Source: Pectobacterium carotovorum
GTDB lineage: Bacteria > Pseudomonadota > Gammaproteobacteria > Enterobacterales > Enterobacteriaceae
Assembly: GCA_016415585.1 (NCBI GenBank)
Contig: CP066552.1
Span: 2,356,001-2,420,000, forward strand
Length of the DNA: 64,000 bases
Direction: 5' to 3'
Shown piece by piece: positions 47,951-57,020 of the stretch. The notes below the pieces were generated by a model. That model ran no database searches and was not told where the DNA came from. It worked only from the letters and a program-made list of their open reading frames with translations. Position 1 is the first letter of the stretch; every line of letters begins with the position of its first letter. Made by a program: the position numbers and the translations under genes.

Positions 47951-48670
47951 AATATTATTGCCTGGCTACTTGTTTTTCATATGGCGCAGTATAAAAAGAA
48001 ATCGTGGTAAATAGCCAATTATTATCGCTGAAATTCAGGTTTTCGGTATAATTACTGAGTTCTGCGCTGGAATTACCTAACTTTCTGTATCCCTCTTTTT
48101 CGGTTCAACAGTCTAAATTCCAGCCCCTGCCGGAACGAGTGGTAGATGTTTTTTCTAAGAAAGCGGCAAAGTTGTAAGTCGGTCACCATCAAATGTGGTA
48201 AGGTTATTGCAAATTTTCAACTTAGGACGGTAAACTGACTTGATATTCGTTCATTCCTGATATTATCCCTTGCTTCAATATTTTCATTTTTTTCTGTCAC
48301 TGACATTTTAATAGCATGTTTTATAATTTAATATCAATAAATCCGAACGTTGATAAATAAAGTCTTTGGTTTTTATATTATTTATTTAATAAAAAATCGG
48401 ATAGCCATTCAATTTAGAATGGGGTTTGAATTTCCCATATCTTTTATTTCGACATGGTTATGTTTGATTATTTAAATATTTATAGGGGAAATTAAATCAG
48501 CATACGATATCTATCAATATAAATATTGAAATGTTAATGGGTATGATATTTTTTTGTTCTAAAAATCACAAAGAGAGTATTATATATTTACGCTATGTAT
48601 CTCTCTTCGCCAATAGTTAACTAATGCCAGTCTTAAAATTAATTGATTTGTCCTCCAAACCTTGTATTGT
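47951..48670. other. Long AT-rich intergenic region between add and srfC
   Basis: About 720 bases with no frame longer than about 60 codons on either strand. It should hold the add promoter at its left end. The right two thirds (48240-48640) are very AT-rich. Two small adjacent hairpins (CCATTC/GAATGG near 48403-48420, then GGGGTTTGAATTTCCC) are the only structures noted. It could contain a small RNA or the remains of inserted DNA. Confidence 0.5.
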
Positions 48671-48720
48671 GCAGAAAAAAGAAAATATGGCGCACAAACC
48701 AGTAACAATGTTACGCCATT
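48671..48720 (-). terminator. Terminator of the srfABC operon
   Basis: On the minus strand ATGGCG (48719-48714) and CGCCAT (48692-48687) form the outer stem. An inner GTAAC/GTTAC stem (48702-48714) lies within it, and the hairpin is followed by a T-rich tail (TTTTCTTTTTT). It begins 28 bases past the srfC stop. Confidence 0.75.
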
Positions 48721-48747
48721 TTTCTTGAATCGACAGCGGGGGGGACG

Positions 48748-51210
48748 CTATTTCTCAGCGGGTTTAATCAACGCCAGAATGGTGCCCAGCTGTTCGCGCT
48801 GTTCCGCGCTGACTTCTCGTGCAGCGGAGTAACCTGCATTCTGGATAATCATCTCATTCAGGCCAACCAGCCAGTCATAGATATAAAACGCCGTGTTGTT
48901 GGTGGGCGTCAGCGATAGCTTGGTTAAGCGCTGTGAAGCCCCAAAGCTGACCGTCTGTTTTTCGGGTTTAGCGAAAATTTTATGACCACGATTAATGCGG
49001 CTGGCAGGGCGCAAGGATTCATCAAGCTGCTGGAAGCCGAGCCAGGCAACGAAGTCACCGAGAATGGTTAGCACACGCGAAACCTGACGGTCAGCTTTAT
49101 TCTCGCGGTTGATGCCCAGTTGTTCACCATCGACTAGCATATCGACCAGCGCCTCTTCGATCCGCAAACGGATGCTGCCGGTAATCAATTCTTCGACCAG
49201 CATCTCGATCGTCGCTTTCGGCACGTTTAGCAAATCGAGAAGTGGGGCATTTTCCGGCAGGCCACGTAGATAGTTAATCCAGTAACGATAAACGCCGTGT
49301 GCGTAATCTGCCTCATAACTGTGGTCGATCGTCAACATCGGTGGTGCAGGCTGATCGATCGCGATCGGTTCATCGGCAAACAGATCGATTTCGATCCCGA
49401 TACCAAAAGGATCGCTATTGACCGACGGGGCAGAAAGGTCTTCGGCATCGGCGTGGAAACCGCCATAGCTTGCCCCTTTCTGTTGCAGATATAAACGGCG
49501 CAGCTCATCACGCGAAGGTAGAAGCCGTTCCAGCAGCTCTCCGTGCACGCCGGTGCGGGTCTGGAGCGATTTGAGCAAGGTCTCTGCGATGCGCTGTTTT
49601 TCTGCCGGATCGTCAACATCAACGGGTAGATACCAGTTGCCCAGCAGGTTATCGCTGAGTTCACGTTGAAGCTCGCTAAGCTGTTCGCCAATGCGTCCTA
49701 GTTTTACTTCCCGGTGCACTTCCGCGCCCAGCCACGTTGCCATGCGTGCTACACCGCGTTTATCCATCGCTAGCATCGTTCCCCAAGCGTCGCCCGGATT
49801 ACCCACATAGCGCTGTACTGCGGCATCATAGTTTTTCCCGTGCGTAATACGTCGATCGTGGCGGGTAACCGCCCAAATCAACCCCGGTTTACGGTGACTA
49901 CGAACCTGCGCATTTTCGCCCTGCGTTTGTTTAACCCAATGATCCAGCGCCTTGCCGACCACTTTAACGTCGGCGCGGTTGCCTGCTGCGCTGCATACCA
50001 TCAGTACGTTCATTTCCTGATTATCGGTATAGCGCTCCAGCAGATAGGCGCGTTTCGCCCGCAATAGCGTGTGCGCCAGTGGATGCTGTGTATTTTGACG
50101 TTTTACTGATGGTTCATCCTGCGTTTCACGGATCTCACCAAAACCGGGGAAATCCAGCACATCAACCTGCTCGAACAGCGCTTCCTTAGGCGGCAAATGC
50201 AGCGGGATAAGCAGCTCCGCCGTCAGCATCGTTAACTCAGCCAGCGAAAGCTCCGTCGTTTTCCCTGCACGGCCATTCTGAACCGGCCGCACCAGCACGC
50301 CGGGATCGTCGGCGCTGTGCAAGCGTTCCAGCGCAGAACCGTCGATCAGACCGTCTGCCGGATTTAACTCATCATCCACCAGTATCCGCAGCGGCGCTAA
50401 CAGCTTACGCGTACCGGCCAGATGTTGCAGCGTGTGGCTGAAATGACGATAGGTGGTGGTCAGCGAATTCAGCTCGCCCCATAGTACGGAAAAGAGTTGG
50501 GCGCGATCGTCAACGGTGAGATAAGGCGCTAATTCAATCGCAACTGGCCAGAAATGGGCTTCCAGCTGTTTTTGCCGTTTAACATCGTGACGCGCGAGAT
50601 AGTCCCAGAGTTCGACGACTTCATCGCGGCTCATCCCTTCAACGGGTTCTGGCTGACGGTGCATCAACAGCGTTTTAATGTGTTCGGCAATATGGCGCTC
50701 GTCCAACTCTTCAAACGTGGTCTCTTGATTGAGATCGTTTAAAAACGCGTTGGCCATGATCTTGCCGATATCCAGTTCGCTGAGCAGTTGCAGCTGAACG
50801 GGAAATGATTTGTTCTTCACGCCCGACTGCCGGCTAAAGCGCGTGACGAGCGCGGTTGCGCGATCGGACGGATTAATGTGATCGATAAAATCCAGCTGTT
50901 GCCCTTCAAAAGCGGTTTCCAGCTTGCCGTTTTCGCCCCCGGCCAGCGATGCGATCAGATAGGATTTCCCCGCCTGAGACAGGCCAAAAAAGCCGATGGC
51001 GATCTCTTTCTGCGCCACGTCGGACAGGTGCTGCGCTTTATTGTGATTACGGCGCAGTTTGACGATCAGACGGTCGGCTTCGATATCCAGACGCGGGGCG
51101 TTCTGGCGGGTACTTTCAACCCAGTCGATGGCCTGTTCAACACCTTGCGCGACGGCCTGTAGCTGGCCGTGAAGTCGTGTAGAGAGCTGTTTGGGCGTTA
51201 ATCGTTTCAT
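48748..51210 (-). CDS. srfC: SrfC-family protein with dynamin-like GTPase domain
   Basis: An 820-residue protein annotated in relatives as putative virulence effector SrfC. The N-terminal 70 residues look helical. A P-loop follows: 'FFGLSQAGKSYLIASLAG', with GLSQAGKS at about 76-83. Other G-motif candidates are 'DVLDFPGFGEI' (about 349-359, DxxG) and 'WAVTRHDRR' (about 445-453, in place of NKxD). This spacing and the size suggest a dynamin- or septin-like GTPase rather than a small GTPase. The C-terminal third is mostly helical with no recognised domain. The start overlaps the end of srfB by 4 bases, so the two are translationally coupled. Function is experimentally unclear. Confidence 0.88.
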   Translation of the reverse strand: MKRLTPKQLSTRLHGQLQAVAQGVEQAIDWVESTRQNAPRLDIEADRLIVKLRRNHNKAQHLSDVAQKEIAIGFFGLSQAGKSYLIASLAGGENGKLETAFEGQQLDFIDHINPSDRATALVTRFSRQSGVKNKSFPVQLQLLSELDIGKIMANAFLNDLNQETTFEELDERHIAEHIKTLLMHRQPEPVEGMSRDEVVELWDYLARHDVKRQKQLEAHFWPVAIELAPYLTVDDRAQLFSVLWGELNSLTTTYRHFSHTLQHLAGTRKLLAPLRILVDDELNPADGLIDGSALERLHSADDPGVLVRPVQNGRAGKTTELSLAELTMLTAELLIPLHLPPKEALFEQVDVLDFPGFGEIRETQDEPSVKRQNTQHPLAHTLLRAKRAYLLERYTDNQEMNVLMVCSAAGNRADVKVVGKALDHWVKQTQGENAQVRSHRKPGLIWAVTRHDRRITHGKNYDAAVQRYVGNPGDAWGTMLAMDKRGVARMATWLGAEVHREVKLGRIGEQLSELQRELSDNLLGNWYLPVDVDDPAEKQRIAETLLKSLQTRTGVHGELLERLLPSRDELRRLYLQQKGASYGGFHADAEDLSAPSVNSDPFGIGIEIDLFADEPIAIDQPAPPMLTIDHSYEADYAHGVYRYWINYLRGLPENAPLLDLLNVPKATIEMLVEELITGSIRLRIEEALVDMLVDGEQLGINRENKADRQVSRVLTILGDFVAWLGFQQLDESLRPASRINRGHKIFAKPEKQTVSFGASQRLTKLSLTPTNNTAFYIYDWLVGLNEMIIQNAGYSAAREVSAEQREQLGTILALIKPAEK

Positions 51211-54194
51211 TTTTTAAATACACTCCCACTATCGATCCAATAATGGGTCGCACCTGAACCGTTAGCGGATAATGTGTTCAATTTGAGTCGTAAATGCTGT
51301 GGTGGAACGCGGGTGCCGTCTTCCAGCACCGCATCGGCAATCTCAAAGCGTTCGGGGCTGTCTTGATCGTCGCTTTTCGTTACGGCCAGCCGGACACGCA
51401 GCTTACTGTTGCCGACGACTTTACGCGCCAAATCCTGATCGACGATTGAGAGCATATAAAGTGAGGACGCAGGCCAGCGCTCGTTGTCCAACTGGCGGAA
51501 GCCAAGGCAGAGTGAGCCACGCACCTGGAAACTGAGTTTCGGATCAAGCTCAAAATCCGGCGCATCCAGATCGATATCGCTGTAGTAAACGTTATCCAGC
51601 GTCAGCGCGTTGCTGCTGTCCATCATGCCGAGGTAGCGCACTGTGGAATAAGGCTGGAAATCACCAACCTTAAAGTAAAAGCCCGGCAGGCGCAGATCGA
51701 GCGCTAGCAGGCACAGCATCGCGCCGACGGCGGCAGTGGATTTCGGGTTATCGATGCGCCCGCGTTTGTTAAACGGATACCAGTCGTTGGTGTGATAGCC
51801 ATCCAGCGACAGCATCCGGTTAATCGGCAGCGGTTGCAGGTGGCGGAACAGCGCCTGAATACCGGGGAAACGCGAAGGGCGACCGGTCAGCAGCAGCACA
51901 TCGCACGAATACAGCGACACCACTTCAGACATCAGGCGCAGATTCTGCGTGATGTTCATCTTGTTAGACAGGAATTCGCCGTGCAGCTTGCTCAGTTTGA
52001 GAATCAGCGGCACTTGCAAAATATCGAAGACCTTGTCGCTGACCGGTAGCTCGCGCTGCACTTCCGTATTGATGTATTCCAGCACTTTTTCCGTTGGTGC
52101 CTGTTCCAGCAATTCGCCGAAGGTCGATTCGATCTCGGCGCTGGTGTCCAACGGATCAAAGCGCTCATAGGCTTCAAGAATCGCGCGACCAATTGGGATG
52201 AAGACCTGTAGCGTGACCTGCTGACGCAGCGTGAGCTGTGCGTCCATACGGCCTTCATTGCCGAACAGCTTCGCCATCAGCGCATCCGGGCTGGCCATTC
52301 CGGCGGTTTTCAGCGCGGCCTGTAGCGCGGGGAGGATGTAAAGCTGAATCACATCCAGCAAGATATCGTCACCCGCGACCTTAAAGCCTTCACGGAACAG
52401 CAGGCGGGGAATGATTTTAACGTTGTTGCCAACGCCGTCATCGAGCAGATATTGCGTAATCGCGAGGTCGGTGGTGCCGCCACCGATGTCGATTGAGGCA
52501 ATGCGCAGCGTTTTGCCCTCGGGTTCGCCCTCATCGAGCTCTTTATCCGGACGCGCCATGCTGGCGAAGAAATCTTCTGCACGGCCGCCAAAGTTCACCT
52601 GCGCTTCGTTATACAGGTAAACCATTTGCCCGCATGTGGCTTCATCCCATTCGATTTGCACGTCAGGCACCGGAACCCGACTCAGTTGCTTGTCGGCTGC
52701 CGTGGTGAAATCCTCATCCATCGGGTGCCAGTCCATCGCTTTCCAGACCAGCGCGATCGCTTCATGCATGCGGCGGCGGAAAATTTCACGCTCGGGTTTC
52801 GGCATTGCGGAAGGCAGGGTCAGAATGATATTTCGCAACTGGCGTGGCGCGCTGCTGTGGATCATCTTCAAGCGCTGTGCGGCGCTGTTTATCTGCATCA
52901 GCGCCTGGGCCAGCAGTTCAGAGAGCATGAAGGTCATGATCGAACTGCGGCTGTAGTGCGGTGAAAACACCGGTAAACGCTCTTCCAGCGGCTGGTTGTA
53001 GAGCGGCTGACCTTCATCATTCAGCATGATGGTCAACGGCATGGCTGTCGCTAGCGGTTCGGTTTGCGAATGGGCATCCGTCTGGCTGAAACGCCAGCCT
53101 GGCGCATAGCTTTCTTCATCCCACAGGTAGCGGCGCGGGCTGGAAATACCGCTCGATCCTTCCGTTCCCTGACGCAGCAGCGCCATGTGGCTGGCTTCGC
53201 GCCCGACGCGGGTGATTGACGGCCAGATGAACGCGTCATCGCGTCCGCTTTCTACGGAGAAGTTGTCTTTACCGAACTTCGCCTGTGAAAACTCAACGCG
53301 GCTCTCAAACAGTTCGTTGTACAGATAATGTGGCTCGCTCAGATCGCGCAACTGCAGTTCATAGGTCTGTTTCAGACCGTTGCTTTCGTCTGCATGGTCC
53401 TCAACTAAAATGCCGCAGGTGTGCGAGTTACCGACGTCTAAAATCAGGTCAACGTTGACAGCGGGTTCCTGCAGCGTGCTGGTATTGATCCGAATTTCCG
53501 GTATTTCGAGCTGGTTGCCCAGCATATCCAACACATTCAGGTAATGTGCCTGATATTCAAACCCTCTGAGTGCCACTTTTATATCGTGGCTGTCACGGCT
53601 TTCCAGCGCTTTAACCCGCTGAGCAAAGACTTCGCGCAGCCAGCCGTCGACCCAGGTTTCATCAAGGAATTCACCTAGTTCGTCGCTGTGATAAGCCAGC
53701 GCGAAACTCCCGCCGGTTTTGATGTCATTGGCATTAGGTGCCAGCGACTCGTACTCGTGGCCTTCCGGGTAGGTTTTGGTATCGAACGCCAGACAAATAC
53801 GGTGCGTATTGCCGTCCTGATCGGGTGTATCCAACGCAAGAATTTGCATCCGCGCCCAGTTATCCGGCCCGCCCATGAAGGTGCGCGGCGGGTTAAAGCG
53901 GAAGAAGGGCAGCGGCAGCCAAATGTTCTCCAGCAGCTTCAGCGATTGCTCAAGCGAAATGCTCAGCTCAGGCTTCACCACTTCCGGCGGCATCCCGGTG
54001 GCAGAAGGCAGCAGGAATTTATCCGACTGTTCATCATACAGCAGGTGCAGCAGAGGGCCGTTGGCACTTTTACGCACATAGCGGTTAGGCTGCTCAGCCG
54101 AAAACTGCGGCTTTAAGGCAAAATCCAAAAACTGAATTCCGCTGTCCTGAATCAACGTAATGCGTTGTTTATAATCGGTAATCGTCGCCAGCAT
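51207..54194 (-). CDS. srfB: SrfB-family protein with actin/Hsp70-like ATPase fold
   Basis: A 995-residue protein of the SrfB family. Two phosphate-binding motifs of the actin/Hsp70/ParM superfamily are visible: 'DLILDVGNSHTCGILVED' (about 247-264, phosphate 1) and 'IASIDIGGGTTDLAITQY' (about 564-581, phosphate 2). An adenosine-type motif 'LLLTGRPSRFPGIQALFRHL' lies near 765-785. The N-terminal 240 residues and the C-terminal 150 residues are extra domains without recognised family. There is no signal peptide, so it should be cytoplasmic. The gene starts 2 bases after srfA ends. The pairing of an actin-like ATPase with the SrfC GTPase and the SrfA membrane protein suggests a membrane-linked assembly. 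Confidence 0.88.
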   Translation of the reverse strand: MLATITDYKQRITLIQDSGIQFLDFALKPQFSAEQPNRYVRKSANGPLLHLLYDEQSDKFLLPSATGMPPEVVKPELSISLEQSLKLLENIWLPLPFFRFNPPRTFMGGPDNWARMQILALDTPDQDGNTHRICLAFDTKTYPEGHEYESLAPNANDIKTGGSFALAYHSDELGEFLDETWVDGWLREVFAQRVKALESRDSHDIKVALRGFEYQAHYLNVLDMLGNQLEIPEIRINTSTLQEPAVNVDLILDVGNSHTCGILVEDHADESNGLKQTYELQLRDLSEPHYLYNELFESRVEFSQAKFGKDNFSVESGRDDAFIWPSITRVGREASHMALLRQGTEGSSGISSPRRYLWDEESYAPGWRFSQTDAHSQTEPLATAMPLTIMLNDEGQPLYNQPLEERLPVFSPHYSRSSIMTFMLSELLAQALMQINSAAQRLKMIHSSAPRQLRNIILTLPSAMPKPEREIFRRRMHEAIALVWKAMDWHPMDEDFTTAADKQLSRVPVPDVQIEWDEATCGQMVYLYNEAQVNFGGRAEDFFASMARPDKELDEGEPEGKTLRIASIDIGGGTTDLAITQYLLDDGVGNNVKIIPRLLFREGFKVAGDDILLDVIQLYILPALQAALKTAGMASPDALMAKLFGNEGRMDAQLTLRQQVTLQVFIPIGRAILEAYERFDPLDTSAEIESTFGELLEQAPTEKVLEYINTEVQRELPVSDKVFDILQVPLILKLSKLHGEFLSNKMNITQNLRLMSEVVSLYSCDVLLLTGRPSRFPGIQALFRHLQPLPINRMLSLDGYHTNDWYPFNKRGRIDNPKSTAAVGAMLCLLALDLRLPGFYFKVGDFQPYSTVRYLGMMDSSNALTLDNVYYSDIDLDAPDFELDPKLSFQVRGSLCLGFRQLDNERWPASSLYMLSIVDQDLARKVVGNSKLRVRLAVTKSDDQDSPERFEIADAVLEDGTRVPPQHLRLKLNTLSANGSGATHYWIDSGSVFKK

Positions 54195-54196
54195 GA

Positions 54197-55612
54197 TTAT
54201 TTACTCTCGCGCTTTATCGTCATCGGGAAAACGGTGTTTTCGTCATAGCGACCAATACACTCTGCCGCAGCGCCGGAGGCACCTTGTTTACAGACCAATT
54301 CCGGCATTTGGAAACGAGAATTATCAGAGCAGCGGGCGCCGGAACGACTGTTGATGATCAGATTGCCAGAGCTCATTAATCCTGCCTCAACGTTAGCGCG
54401 ACACGTGACACCGTCACCATGAGTGATGCGTGCCGTGCCTTTTCCATTTTGAATCTGGTAGCGCAGGCTAGGCGGCCTGCCGGTAATCGGCGCTTTGCTA
54501 TCAACAATGACGCGCCAGTTGCCGTTCAGAAATTTGATGGAACCGATTTTCACCGCGTCGGCTGGCATGACGAGATCATCTTTGCCCGCAGGAATCGCTG
54601 GCACTGGCTCGGCAACGGGTTCAGCCGGCGGCGCAACAGGCTCTTTTGGTTCCGTGACCGCAGGTGCTTCCGGTTTTACCGCGTCTACTACAGGCGCAGC
54701 AGCAACCGGTGCCGTAGCGACTGATGGCTCAGCGGTTTTCACAACCTCTTTTTCTGCGACAGGTGGAACAGGCGTGCTTTCTTGCTGTGGCGCTGGTTCA
54801 GCCGGCGTAGAAGAAGGCAGGGCGCGTTTTTCTGGTTTGACCGTCGCGGCTACATCGGAGGTCGGCTTGTCGTCTTGTCCTGACACGCAGCCACGTATTT
54901 GCAATGACAAAATCGCTAACAGTGCGGCAGCAGGTAGCAGCCACCACAGGCGGAAGAACGGTGGGCGAACAGGCACGGCTGCCGCAGCGGCAACAGGTGC
55001 AGGCGTTGCATCGACAGGTTCGGGCTGAACGATAGGCTGTGGTTCCGGCTCGGGAACGGGATCGACCAACGGCAGTGTGGGTGCGCTTGCAACGGGGGCG
55101 GGTGCAACAAAAAGCGGTTCCGTTTCCTTGATGACCGATCGCAGGCAGTCCAATGCATCAAGCCGAGATTTTTTATCGAGATTGACGAAGCCCCAGAACG
55201 TTAAGACGGGTTTGCCATCAACCAGATAAACGTGGTTCGCTCCAGGGAACTGTATCGCTTTTGCCAGCAGGACACCGAAAAGTTTCTGCCCGGCTTTTTC
55301 TGCATTTTGCGCACGCTGGCTGATGTCAGCGACTGCGGTTTGATAGGTTTCCAGTAACGCCAGCGCCTTTTCTCGTTCTTCTTCGCTGGCGGCAATCCAA
55401 GAGGTGACTTTGCCGTCAACTGGCGAATACCAGTCAATACGATCGCCATGCTCGTTGGGTTGGGGAATCGCCAGACAATCGGCAATCTGCTGTTGTTTTC
55501 TGAGACGTAACGTTTCCCGCAATTGAAGTGCCGATGCGTAAACTGGCTGTCCGTTCTCGCCCAGCGCCAGAAAATCATCCAAACTTCCACTACGTAAAAA
55601 TAATTTTGCCAC
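54197..55612 (-). CDS. srfA: SrfA-family membrane protein
   Basis: A 471-residue protein. The N-terminal 170 residues are soluble and partly coiled-coil ('SALQLRETLRLRKQQQIADCLAIP', 'YQTAVADISQRAQNAEKAGQKLFG' read in parts). A Pro/Val/Glu-rich linker follows, then one membrane helix (about 218-237, LWWLLPAAALLAILSLQI) and another long Pro/Ala/Glu-rich linker (about 245-350). A C-terminal domain of about 115 residues contains four cysteines, which would be periplasmic and could form disulfides. The topology is that of a trans-envelope connector. It is the first gene of srfABC, and the operon has a promoter region of about 330 bases upstream. Confidence 0.85.
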   Translation of the reverse strand: MAKLFLRSGSLDDFLALGENGQPVYASALQLRETLRLRKQQQIADCLAIPQPNEHGDRIDWYSPVDGKVTSWIAASEEEREKALALLETYQTAVADISQRAQNAEKAGQKLFGVLLAKAIQFPGANHVYLVDGKPVLTFWGFVNLDKKSRLDALDCLRSVIKETEPLFVAPAPVASAPTLPLVDPVPEPEPQPIVQPEPVDATPAPVAAAAAVPVRPPFFRLWWLLPAAALLAILSLQIRGCVSGQDDKPTSDVAATVKPEKRALPSSTPAEPAPQQESTPVPPVAEKEVVKTAEPSVATAPVAAAPVVDAVKPEAPAVTEPKEPVAPPAEPVAEPVPAIPAGKDDLVMPADAVKIGSIKFLNGNWRVIVDSKAPITGRPPSLRYQIQNGKGTARITHGDGVTCRANVEAGLMSSGNLIINSRSGARCSDNSRFQMPELVCKQGASGAAAECIGRYDENTVFPMTIKRESK

Positions 55613-55944
55613 GCAAAAGAGACCTTTTGTAATGATGCCTAAAGCAGAAAAGAGAATGTAATCTGCGACAGGGTATACTGTAGTGCGAATGATGGCGAAT
55701 CAAACGCTTAAAGAAGTGATAAAACTAACAAATATTTGGGCAATAGAAAAAGTGGGAAACGGGAATTTTACGCATGTGCAGCAGATGACGTCCAGATAAT
55801 GTGATGAAAATACTAACAAAAAGGATGCATACCTTTTCAAATGCGATCGGACAGAAACGAGGGACACTGTGCGACGTCAGCCTCCCCCAAGGCAGTGAGG
55901 GCTACAGTTGGATGTAGCCCGTTTTATTGAGAAAAAATAATCTG
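55613..55944. other. Intergenic region upstream of srfA with one strong hairpin
   Basis: These 332 bases separate the divergent... or rather same-strand neighbours srfA (55612) and the carrier gene ending at 55945. GGGCTACA (55899-55906) pairs with TGTAGCCC (55913-55920), followed on the plus strand by GTTTTATT. On the minus strand no U tract follows, so the hairpin only weakly terminates the carrier gene. The srfA promoter should lie at 55620-55760; no clear hexamer pair was called. Confidence 0.55.
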
Positions 55945-56922
55945 TTATTGGTTTCTTTGTTCTATTTCCGGCGCGTTCAACTTAGGGATTACCCGGATAT
56001 AAATGAGTTCACTGAGCAATTCTATTAACGTTTGGCTGACGATCACGGCAGGCAGTAGCGGCAGTGCGCCCGGAATTGCCAACGCCAGCGGCAGAATAAC
56101 CAGAGAATTGCGCGTGCTGGCGCTAAAGGCCACGGCGCGCCCGCCAGCTGAATCCAACCGGAACGCACGACCAGTGAACCAGCCGAGCAGCGGTGCCAGC
56201 AGCGCGAAGAGCAGGTAAAACGGCACTGCGAGTAACACCGACGCCCAAGTGGTGCGCAGTTGGGGAATGACCGCAGCAACGACGATAAACAGCACCAGGG
56301 CAGTAGCCGGAACGGGAAGATAGCCTAATGTATCCGCAAATTTTGCCATCGTGCGTCGCCGCGCCGCTAGCGATTGCAGAAGCGCGGCCAGCGCTAAAGG
56401 CACGGCAATCAGCCAGATAAAGGCATCGATAAAGGGCGCAAAGGCGATGAGTCCGGTGGCGTCGTGGCCGAGAAATAGCGTCAGGTAGAAGGGCAAGACC
56501 AGCATTTGCAGCAACAGTAAAATAGGCGTTGCGGCCAACAGGCGGGCGGCATCGGCCCGACCCAGATATGCAAATGTCACTACGTAGTCAATACAGGGTG
56601 CGAGTAACACCAATATGATGCCCAGCTTCACCAGTGGATCGGCGGGGAGAAAGGGCAACAGCGCCGCGACCAGCAAGGGTATCACGATGAAGTTGGCAGT
56701 CAGCAACGCGCCGATGAATCTGACTTGAGTGATGCTTTTTCCGATGGTGGTCAGCGGCACTTGCAGAAACGTGACAAACAACATCAGCGCCAGCGCCGGA
56801 TTAATCACGACATCCAGTTGCTCTGTCCCCGGCAGCGCCAGAGCTGCTGCCACTGCCGCGATCACGGCAACAAAATAGATCGCGGCCTGATGGGCTTCCA
56901 TGAAGGGCTTCAACGCGGACAT
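55945..56922 (-). CDS. BASS-superfamily transporter, arsenite-efflux (Acr3-like) or bile-acid symporter type
   Basis: A 325-residue membrane protein with about ten helices. 'INPALALMLFVTFLQVPLTTIG' (about 40-61), 'LVLLAPCIDYVVTFAYLGRADAARLLAATP' (read in parts, with Cys in the PCIDY motif) and 'GGRAVAFSASTRNSLVILPLALA' resemble 'arsenic resistance protein' members of the BASS superfamily. The Cys-containing motif is similar to the one in Acr3 arsenite permeases, but no arsR, arsC or arsH gene is nearby, so metalloid efflux is unproven. It is distinct from the YfeH-like protein at 41131-42129. It ends before the srfA upstream region. Confidence 0.8.
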   Translation of the reverse strand: MSALKPFMEAHQAAIYFVAVIAAVAAALALPGTEQLDVVINPALALMLFVTFLQVPLTTIGKSITQVRFIGALLTANFIVIPLLVAALLPFLPADPLVKLGIILVLLAPCIDYVVTFAYLGRADAARLLAATPILLLLQMLVLPFYLTLFLGHDATGLIAFAPFIDAFIWLIAVPLALAALLQSLAARRRTMAKFADTLGYLPVPATALVLFIVVAAVIPQLRTTWASVLLAVPFYLLFALLAPLLGWFTGRAFRLDSAGGRAVAFSASTRNSLVILPLALAIPGALPLLPAVIVSQTLIELLSELIYIRVIPKLNAPEIEQRNQ

Positions 56923-57020
56923 GGTGTTATCTCAAAATCAAACTGGAGAGGTAGGGCAGGAAAAACGGTGGCGGCAAGTGCGGCCACCGTGTGTTTTAGC
57001 ACGTCATACGATGTGCTGAC

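Noticed and set aside
55899..55927. Plus-strand terminator GGGCTACA...TGTAGCCC-GTTTTATT.
   Set aside because: It has the shape of an intrinsic terminator on the plus strand, but there is no plus-strand gene before it. It is kept only as a hairpin in the intergenic entry.
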